NCBI GenBank assembly: GCA_015228815.1
Contig: JADGCV010000029.1
Location: 1-58,235 of the forward strand
Length of the DNA: 58,235 nucleotides
Reading direction: 5' to 3'
Source: Magnetococcales bacterium
Lineage (GTDB): Bacteria > Pseudomonadota > Magnetococcia > Magnetococcales > UBA8363
Shown here: positions 27,219-33,413 of the stretch, piece by piece
Layout: each line of letters begins with the position of its first letter
How positions within the stretch are numbered: the first letter of the stretch is position 1
Position numbers and translations under genes: made by a program
The notes under the pieces: model-generated
Databases searched by the model: none
What the model was told of the DNA's origin: nothing
What the model saw: the letters and a program-made list of their open reading frames with translations, nothing else

Positions 27219-27758
27219 TTATGCGTTTTTGTGGGGCATTCGTTGGTATTCGCGGCAAGCCATCTGCAAGGATGGAGGTGCCGGGTTGTGAAGTTCTTTC
27301 CTTCGGCACATCTCATCCAGGGAGCGAACATCGTTTCGGCAGTCTGATTCATTGTCGTAACGTCGATACTCCTCGTCCTCGTTTGTAGTCTCACCCCGCA
27401 GGTAGGCAAACCAGGTTTCGATGTTGCGCTTTGGCACGACCATCACAACAGTGTCTTGCAAGGTTTTGGGTTGCACCTTCCGTTCCCGGCATGCCCGATC
27501 CAGGGTGGCAATGCGGTCGGCAACCGACTTCGTGTCCGCATCGGTGCCCACAACAAGTACCGTATTGGAGCCATGCGCACGCTGGGCCTCAAGTTCATCG
27601 GGAAATCGTTCCCGTACCCACTGTTCACCCGAACCCCGGCCCGTCGGCGCGATCTCTGCGCGGAAGTCATGTTGCCTCCACCCACGCAGTTTCAGAAAGC
27701 GGCGAATAAAGGTTGCCATCTGAAGATCCTCGCAAAGCAGAACGATCCGGGCGCTCAT
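27219..27758 (-). CDS. TOPRIM-like protein paired with AAA ATPase (RloB/AbiL-type)
   Basis: From ATG 27758 (overlapping the ATPase stop as ATGA) the product is 179 residues. The N-terminal strand IVLLCEDLQMATFIRRFL places an acidic Glu, and VLVVGTDADTKS provides the DxD-like pair expected of a TOPRIM nuclease fold; VMVVPKRNIETWFAYL follows, as in RloB/DUF4276/DUF4435-type proteins that pair with AAA ATPases. The longer frame to 27860 lies inside the ATPase gene and was rejected. Probable effector of an anti-phage or similar conflict system, by analogy. Confidence 0.7.
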   Translation of the reverse strand: MSARIVLLCEDLQMATFIRRFLKLRGWRQHDFRAEIAPTGRGSGEQWVRERFPDELEAQRAHGSNTVLVVGTDADTKSVADRIATLDRACRERKVQPKTLQDTVVMVVPKRNIETWFAYLRGETTNEDEEYRRYDNESDCRNDVRSLDEMCRRKELHNPAPPSLQMACREYQRMPHKNA

Positions 27759-28864
27759 TTTTCCCACCCGCGCACGACCGTATCCGCCAAGGACAAACCC
27801 TGTATCGACTCGGGTGCGGCGTTGACCCGTACCGGCCCTTGGGCGTCGCGCGCCAGCCATCGACCATGAGCACCCCCCAGGTAATTGATGATCTCCGGAT
27901 GATGGGAAATCAATACGGCCTGCTCCACCGATTCACCCACGGCATCGTGCAGATTCGACAACCACGGCTGGATTTCTCTCAGGGCGAGAAAGTTGTCGGG
28001 TTCGTCGATGAACAGTGATACTCTTTCATCCTTCAATCCAAATACCAGGGTATAAAGTGCGACCAACATTTTCTGTCCGTCCGACAATTCACTGAAATCA
28101 AATGAAAGCGGTCTGCCACCGCCGGGAGGGGCAAACACTATTTTCAAGGAGCGGGTGTCCTCGCCGGATTCCTTGAGGCTCAATGAATTGAAACCAGGCA
28201 GGACTGATTTCAGTTCGCCGAGCAAAGTCACCATGGCCCCCATGTGTTCCTGTGCCAGGTGCCGATACCAGGAAACAAAGTTTTCCATGCGGTGCGACAG
28301 GCGTTCCTTCTCCCCCCGACTCTCTCGCTCCATCAGCAACGGGATGGGCCGGACCACGATCAATCTGGCCAGCTCGCGCTTGAACCGCGTCAACTTCTGG
28401 TTGTCCGGGCGCTCGTGCAATGTGCCCACCGCGGACAAATGCCAGTCGAACGGATATTGCGGTCCCAGGCTGTGGTTGTCGCGATAGAGCTGTGCCAGTC
28501 CTTCCTCGCAGGCAAACAACGGCTTGCCGTTCCAATCAAGTCGTTCCTCGGATACCCGCATGCGTCGCCGCTCGACATCGTGGTTGATGACGAGACTGTA
28601 CGCATAGTGGTCGTTTTCCGCCGTGATTTCCAGTTCGAAACGTTGCCGTTCTCCGGTCTGCCAGCGCGTGAGGTCCGTGGTGGGAAACACGTCGTGAACG
28701 CGGACATCGCCGCTGACGAACTCCTGAAGTCGCCGAAGGATGTCGAAAACGCTCGTCTTGCCCGAGCCGTTGGCGCCAAGCAGTAGATTGATCGCATCGA
28801 ACTGCAACTCGAAATTGACGAAACAGCGAAAATTGTCGATGTAGATTCGTCTCAGCATATCCAT
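27755..28864 (-). CDS. AAA ATPase of the AAA_21/RecF-SMC type, defence-associated
   Basis: The 369-residue ATPase starts IYIDNFRCFVNFELQFD with Walker A GANGSGKTS, contains a helical insert, a signature motif ELSDGQKMLVALYTLVFG, Walker B VSLFIDEPDNFLA and an H-loop AVLISHHPEIINYL. This is the SMC/OLD-like architecture of stand-alone ATPases in PARIS, AbiL, Septu and RloA-type systems. ATG 28864 or 28858 are both possible; 28903 also lies in frame. The TOPRIM-like gene is coupled to its stop. An 83-bp fragment of a second copy lies at 29408. Confidence 0.85.
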   Translation of the reverse strand: MDMLRRIYIDNFRCFVNFELQFDAINLLLGANGSGKTSVFDILRRLQEFVSGDVRVHDVFPTTDLTRWQTGERQRFELEITAENDHYAYSLVINHDVERRRMRVSEERLDWNGKPLFACEEGLAQLYRDNHSLGPQYPFDWHLSAVGTLHERPDNQKLTRFKRELARLIVVRPIPLLMERESRGEKERLSHRMENFVSWYRHLAQEHMGAMVTLLGELKSVLPGFNSLSLKESGEDTRSLKIVFAPPGGGRPLSFDFSELSDGQKMLVALYTLVFGLKDERVSLFIDEPDNFLALREIQPWLSNLHDAVGESVEQAVLISHHPEIINYLGGAHGRWLARDAQGPVRVNAAPESIQGLSLADTVVRGWEK

Positions 28865-28955
28865 TTTCCAGTCGCGATTGGATCGCCGAAAACATATCTC
28901 CACGTATTTTCAGGGCATGGTTTGTGTTTTCTCGTCACGTAGCCTTTGTCCTCCA

Positions 28956-29143
28956 TCATTCCCCTCCGAAGGGGTTGATCAGTGTCAGTCCATCAATGTT
29001 CTGGAAATCGGCTGTGTTGCGCGTCATCAGGAGACGGCGGACCCTCTGGACAAAGCTGTCATAACCCGCTCGTTGAAGTCCACATTACCGCAATCTCCCA
29101 GGAAATCGATCAACACATTTGTGTCTACCAGACAGACGGTCAT
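28956..29143 (-). pseudogene. PIN-domain (VapC-like) toxin, broken by internal deletion
   Basis: ATG 29143 overlaps the antitoxin stop. The first 38 codons begin MTVCLVDTNVLIDFLG, the classic PIN opening with its first catalytic Asp7, and stop at 29027. Just past the stop, in another frame, TRNTADFQNIDGLTLINPF gives the usual C-terminal end of VapC toxins. About 60-70 central residues with the other acidic residues are missing, so the toxin must be inactive. Confidence 0.8.
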
Positions 29144-29391
29144 GGCTGGCGGTCCCATTCCTCCCTCAGGGCAAAAGCTTCCCGGGCAGATTCTTTCCGT
29201 TCCAGGAGCGGAAAACTTTTCCGTGCCGCTTCCGCCAGTCGCCGGATCTCGGAGGCATCGTTCGTCTGGTTGGGTGTCTGTTCTGCCGGGACATGCCTCT
29301 GCTCCAGAAACAGGACAAAATCCAGTACCCGATCCACCAGATCCTCGGGCAGTCGTTTGACTTCGGCATAGATGCGTTCGGCAGTAGTCAT
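29140..29391 (-). CDS. Antitoxin of a VapBC-like pair (DUF2281-like)
   Basis: The 83-residue protein starts MTTAERIYAEVKRLPEDLVDRVLDFVLFLEQR, the pattern of DUF2281/VapB-type antitoxins, and has an acidic/basic C-terminal toxin-binding tail (AREAFALREEWDRQP). Its stop overlaps the start of the PIN gene (4-bp ATGA), the standard toxin-antitoxin layout. With the toxin broken, the antitoxin is probably a leftover, or serves to neutralise related toxins elsewhere. Confidence 0.75.
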   Translation of the reverse strand: MTTAERIYAEVKRLPEDLVDRVLDFVLFLEQRHVPAEQTPNQTNDASEIRRLAEAARKSFPLLERKESAREAFALREEWDRQP

Positions 29392-29407
29392 GAGGTCTGA
29401 TCTTTCT

Positions 29408-29490
29408 CGTAAGGTCCGTGGTGGGAAACACGTTTGTGAATGCGGACAGCGCTGCTGGCGAACTTCTGAAGTCATCAAAGGGTGTCGAAA
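29408..29490 (-). pseudogene. 83-bp fragment of a second AAA ATPase gene
   Basis: This stretch aligns with 28667-28748 inside the intact AAA gene (codons for the FDILRRLQEFVSGDVRVHDVFPT region), about 85% identical with one inserted base at about 29432. It lies immediately upstream of the antitoxin start, so the antitoxin's 5' region is built on ATPase-gene debris. It shows that another copy of the defence pair once stood here. Confidence 0.75.
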
Positions 29491-29500
29491 GTAAACCTTG

Positions 29501-29632
29501 TTGATGATTGTACCGATCCCGTCATCCAAGCGTCAATCGTTCCATCCCCGACCATTCGCCAAGCGCCACCCTTTCCGGCTTCATCCCCAAACTTCGACCT
29601 CTTTTGCGGTGTCATGAAGAATGTCGGCCAAC
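29501..29632. repeat. 132-bp direct repeat, copy B
   Basis: Partner of copy A at 27057-27188. Here the repeat contains the true 3' end of the diguanylate cyclase gene (stop at 29581-29583) and 80 bases downstream. The two copies face the same way and lie 2.3 kb apart, enclosing the AAA/TOPRIM pair, the toxin-antitoxin genes and the AAA fragment. Confidence 0.85.
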
Positions 29633-30606
29633 CTTCCTGTTCGTACCAAGTCATCGAATCCATTGACCTGGTTGCGGCCATGTTCCTTGGAAAAGTACAG
29701 CGCCTTGTCCGCCTTTTCGATCAATTCGGGAGGGAAATCGTGGCCGTTGACCATGACGAATCCAATACTGACCGTCACATGCTGGACCTGGGGAAAGTGT
29801 TGTCCGGCGATGCGTTTGCGGAAACGTTCCAGGGCGGCGCGGGCTTTTTCCTCATCCACATCCAGCAGAATGACGAGAAATTCCTCGCCGCCAAAACGAT
29901 ACAGGATGTCGGCGACACGAAACATGCATTCCATCTGCCGCGCAAACAGGATCAACACCTCGTCGCCGATGGCATGGCCGAATGAATCGTTGACCCGTTT
30001 GAAATGGTCGATGTCAAATACTGCCAGACAGGCCCCCGCTCCTCCCAACCGATTGACTCCGCCAGAATGAAAGTTGCCTTCGAGAATCGTGGAAATCGTT
30101 TCATCGAAGGACCGGCGATTGAGCAGACCCGTCAGCGGATCCTGGTCCTTGGCGCGGATGGTCCGTTCCAGATTGATGAACATGTTCCAGAACATGCGGA
30201 TGGTCATCTCATCGGCGGAAGAGAGCAGTGGCATGTCCAGGTACAGAATACTGCGGGTTTTCGATCCTTCCACCATGGCAAAGATCAACCGCTCTCCCCC
30301 ATTGGATGCAAAACGCATGAACGGCAGGGTCAGATGGCCCGCCTTGAGAAAAATCTCTTTCAGCCCAGGGATGGCTTCCATGGCGATGGACATGTTCTTG
30401 GGCGAAAGCGGTTCGTGGAAAACCGTTTCGTTGTGCATTTGTCCTGAATTTTGATCGATGATCCCTTGTTGATGAAGATCAAGAAACCGGATCGACCGCG
30501 CCGGAGTGAATTTATTCAGTGTTCGAACCAGCTGGGAAACCAGGCCGATCCTGTCACTTTGTCCAGTCATCTCAACAAGATAGGGGACGATCTCAGCGGG
30601 GATCAT
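29581..30606 (-). CDS. Diguanylate cyclase (GGDEF domain)
   Basis: The 341-residue cytoplasmic protein has an N-terminal region of about 150 residues (sensor-like, no recognised fold) and a GGDEF domain from about residue 154 (DPLTGLLNRRSF, FDIDHFKRVNDSFGHAIGDEVL). The active site is GGEEF at 239-243, and the inhibitory I-site RVAD (230-233) lies five residues upstream, so product inhibition by c-di-GMP is expected. Its 3' end forms part of the 132-bp repeat B. The ABC permease stop lies 15 bases past the cyclase start. Confidence 0.95.
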   Translation of the reverse strand: MIPAEIVPYLVEMTGQSDRIGLVSQLVRTLNKFTPARSIRFLDLHQQGIIDQNSGQMHNETVFHEPLSPKNMSIAMEAIPGLKEIFLKAGHLTLPFMRFASNGGERLIFAMVEGSKTRSILYLDMPLLSSADEMTIRMFWNMFINLERTIRAKDQDPLTGLLNRRSFDETISTILEGNFHSGGVNRLGGAGACLAVFDIDHFKRVNDSFGHAIGDEVLILFARQMECMFRVADILYRFGGEEFLVILLDVDEEKARAALERFRKRIAGQHFPQVQHVTVSIGFVMVNGHDFPPELIEKADKALYFSKEHGRNQVNGFDDLVRTGRLADILHDTAKEVEVWG

Positions 30607-30621
30607 GGTGTGAGGATCCGA

Positions 30622-32502
30622 TCATGAAGCAGGCAAGCCACCATAGGGTTTTCCTTTTCTTCTGTTTTTCCGCGGCGCCCTGCCATCACCATGCAGCAGA
30701 TCGGATGGGGCGGTCCCGGCCCGCATGGGAAGGCGAACAAGAACGAAGATGGTCACGATCACGACCACGGCAAACACCTCGCCGATGGTCATGGCGATGG
30801 CCTTCCACGGAAGAGGCAGCACCTCGAATTCATATCCGGGAGGCAACAGCCCCTTGTAATGATCGATGATCCGTCGAAAACCGTCTTCGAGCAGGTAACG
30901 AAGGCCGGGGATCATGCCGAAAACGGCAAGCATCGAGGCGACGAGTGTCGCCAGGGCCATCTGCCAGATCAACTTGGCGTAGATGCCCGACCAGCGCATG
31001 CCGCGGCTCAAGAGAATGCCATAGTGGTGTTGCCGGTGTCCGATCAGGGTTCCCACCTGGGCCAGAAGAAGGGCCCCGAGAAACAATCCAAAGGTCAGGG
31101 CATAGGCGGGAACCATCGTCGAGAGGAGATCACTCAACAGATTGAACCGGTTCAATGCATCCTGATACATCGGGTGGACGGTGAACGCGGGCAGCCCATC
31201 CCGGGTGCGCACCGAAAGAATTCCCTGGATTCCCCGGGTCAACTGCGTCGGCTCCGGGACATAGACGTGAATGGCCTCGAAGGCGGTTCCCGCTCCGGTG
31301 ACGTTCCAGGGCAGATGGATCGGATTGCCCAGGCTGTCCTGGTTCCACTCGGGACAGAGTTCCTGACGCAGGGGATTGCTGCGCGGAAAACGATGGCAGG
31401 GAAGCCACAGATTGTTTTCCTGATCATGGATCAGGGTGTCGGAATAGGGTTGTCCTTCCGCCGCCTGGCCGGTAATCTTTCCCAACCCGGGCAGAAGCCG
31501 GGGTTTGGGGCAGCGGTCCTGCCGGACCTCGGGCAGTTCCATCAAACCACTGGCCTCGACCTCGCGGGCGACGCACAGCGAAAAACCAAGTATTTCATTG
31601 ACCGGATAGATCGGGGACTTCAAACGGGCCAGATCCTGGACATTCCCACGCCCCATCTGAATGGGATCATAGATCAGATCGGGCAGATGGTGGGCGGCCA
31701 GGAGGGCATTGTAGGTGGTCAACGGAAACAGATAGGCCACCTTCTCCATCGCGGGAATATGGTCGGTCCAGCGCACCTGGAATGGGAGTGTTTTTTCCTC
31801 ATCGCCGACCATGACCTTGAGCCAGAGGGTATCGAGCAGATTGCTCAGTTTGTCCTCGGGCCGTTTTTCGGGCAGTCTTCTGAGCTTTCGCTCTTCGAGA
31901 AGCGGTTGGACCTCTTCCCGGTAGGCGCCATAGTCGAACTGCGCGGTGAACAGCGCTTCGTTGAGGACGAGGGTCAGGGGCAGGTCGCGCCATTCCCGCG
32001 CCGTCTGGGCGGTTTCCGGAGGACGGGTTGGAAATTCCTGGTCCAGATTCCAGAGGGGATCGTTGGGATAGACGGCCCAGCCGATCAGTGGAACCGTTCC
32101 ATCCCAGGCCGAGTTTCCGGGAAGGGAAATCTGTGGGCTGTTCGTGGCGATGCGGCGGTAGGGATGGACCGAAATGCCGAAGGATTCCCCAGGGACCCGT
32201 TCCTTCATCTCGTCCAGGCGTTCGAGAAGCCCGGAATGAATCCCCCCCTGGTTTTGCCAATGGGCCGTGGCCCAGATGGGAACCCCATGCGGACGCAAGG
32301 TCCCCAACAGGGCATCGGTAAACCGTTCGAGCAATCCGGCCCGGCTCCCGACCAGAAGCAAGGCCATGGCAATCACCAGGGACAGCAGCAACGTCAACCA
32401 GGAAAAATCCCGGCCCCCGTCGATACATCCGAAGCGACCGCAGTTGAACGAACGCCAATAGGCCTTCCATCCCAGGGGGATCCAAACGGGAAGCCACTTC
32501 AT
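30622..32502 (-). CDS. FtsX/LolE-like ABC transporter permease
   Basis: From ATG 32502 (GGAG eight bases upstream) the product is 626 residues. There is one N-terminal membrane helix (FSWLTLLLSLVIAMALLLVG), an extracytoplasmic domain of about 400 residues, and three C-terminal helices (PAYALTFGLFLGALLLAQ, MALATLVASMLAVFGM, AIAMTIGEVFAVVVIVTIFVLV), the MacB/FtsX/LolCE topology. Such permeases couple ATP hydrolysis to extraction or mechanical signalling across the periplasm. The periplasmic domain is much longer than in LolE and not recognised. It is the last gene of the FGE-vWA-ABC cluster. Confidence 0.8.
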   Translation of the reverse strand: MKWLPVWIPLGWKAYWRSFNCGRFGCIDGGRDFSWLTLLLSLVIAMALLLVGSRAGLLERFTDALLGTLRPHGVPIWATAHWQNQGGIHSGLLERLDEMKERVPGESFGISVHPYRRIATNSPQISLPGNSAWDGTVPLIGWAVYPNDPLWNLDQEFPTRPPETAQTAREWRDLPLTLVLNEALFTAQFDYGAYREEVQPLLEERKLRRLPEKRPEDKLSNLLDTLWLKVMVGDEEKTLPFQVRWTDHIPAMEKVAYLFPLTTYNALLAAHHLPDLIYDPIQMGRGNVQDLARLKSPIYPVNEILGFSLCVAREVEASGLMELPEVRQDRCPKPRLLPGLGKITGQAAEGQPYSDTLIHDQENNLWLPCHRFPRSNPLRQELCPEWNQDSLGNPIHLPWNVTGAGTAFEAIHVYVPEPTQLTRGIQGILSVRTRDGLPAFTVHPMYQDALNRFNLLSDLLSTMVPAYALTFGLFLGALLLAQVGTLIGHRQHHYGILLSRGMRWSGIYAKLIWQMALATLVASMLAVFGMIPGLRYLLEDGFRRIIDHYKGLLPPGYEFEVLPLPWKAIAMTIGEVFAVVVIVTIFVLVRLPMRAGTAPSDLLHGDGRAPRKNRRKGKPYGGLPAS

Positions 32503-32588
32503 GGGCTGTCTCCACAATGACGACGATTACTTTTATTATGTCTTTTCAATAGATCCATCGCCCGAGCCAGGATCGGACCGGGATGGCC

Positions 32589-33413
32589 TCACGACGTTTC
32601 CTGGGCGTACCCATCCGCTTCCCGAGGGACGGAAAATGGTTCGCGTTTTCCCCCCTTGAGACGCAGATGGCAACGATTGTTGGCCACCATCAACCAATGG
32701 GTGACCTTCGGATCCAAGGCATCGGAATGATGGTGGGTCACCCAGATCACCAGGCGGTCGCCCTTGGTCAACCAGCGATCGACCAGGTCCATGACCTCGC
32801 GGCGGGTTTCGGAGTCCAGGTTGCCCGTCGGCTCGTCGGCGAAAAGGACATAGGGATCATGGATCATCGCCTGCGCCAGGGCGACCCTCTGGAATTGCCC
32901 GCCCGACAGTTCGTTGGGATAGCGTTCCAGGAATTCCTCCGCCGTCGTCTCTTCGATGTAGGAACCATCCTCGTCCCGAAGGAGAATGCGATCCATGGCG
33001 GCATGGACTTTTCGGTCCATCTCCTCGCGGGTCAACCCGCCGAGGAGTTCCAGGGGATAGCGCAGGTTTTCCCGGATGCGCAGATAGGGGGTGAGGGTGC
33101 TGTTCTGATAGGCAAAGCCGAAACAGCGCCGACGAATGTCGGTCAGCGAGAGCGATGACGCGGCAGGATCCAGTCCCCGCGGCCCCCAGGAGGCTTGATT
33201 GCCATCGGGAAAGGTCCACCGAACCCAACCTTCCTTGGGCCGTTTGAGAAAGGTCAGGAGATAGAGGAGGGTGCTCTTGCCACTGCCGCTGCGCCCAAGC
33301 ACGGGAAGACGGCGGGAAAAGCTGTCGTCATCCAGTTTCAGCCCGCCCACATGCAGGTCGAAGACCCCACCCCAGCCGACCGTCGCCGAACGTACCTGCA
33401 AACCCCAGTTCAT
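32589..33413 (-). CDS. LolD/MacB-like ABC transporter ATPase
   Basis: The 274-residue subunit has Walker A GRSGSGKSTLL, Q-loop FAYQNSTLTPYLRIRENLRYP, signature LSGGQFQRVALAQAM, Walker B YVLFADEPTGNLDS and H-loop WVTHHHSDAL, as in LolD/MacB/FtsE. The start ATG 33413 overlaps the stop of the vWA gene (ATGA); the longer frame to 33560 is vWA-gene sequence. An insert near RILLRDEDGSYIEETTAEEF is unusual. It should energise the permease encoded 86 bases downstream. Confidence 0.92.
   Translation of the reverse strand: MNWGLQVRSATVGWGGVFDLHVGGLKLDDDSFSRRLPVLGRSGSGKSTLLYLLTFLKRPKEGWVRWTFPDGNQASWGPRGLDPAASSLSLTDIRRRCFGFAYQNSTLTPYLRIRENLRYPLELLGGLTREEMDRKVHAAMDRILLRDEDGSYIEETTAEEFLERYPNELSGGQFQRVALAQAMIHDPYVLFADEPTGNLDSETRREVMDLVDRWLTKGDRLVIWVTHHHSDALDPKVTHWLMVANNRCHLRLKGGKREPFSVPREADGYAQETS

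Noticed and set aside
27052-29681. Two short minus-strand ORFs sharing the peptide pattern SKFGDEAGKGGAWRM within the 132-bp repeats
   Set aside because: They lie mostly in the repeat copies, out of frame with the cyclase ends they overlap, and are explained by the repeated DNA; differences between copies do not favour this frame.
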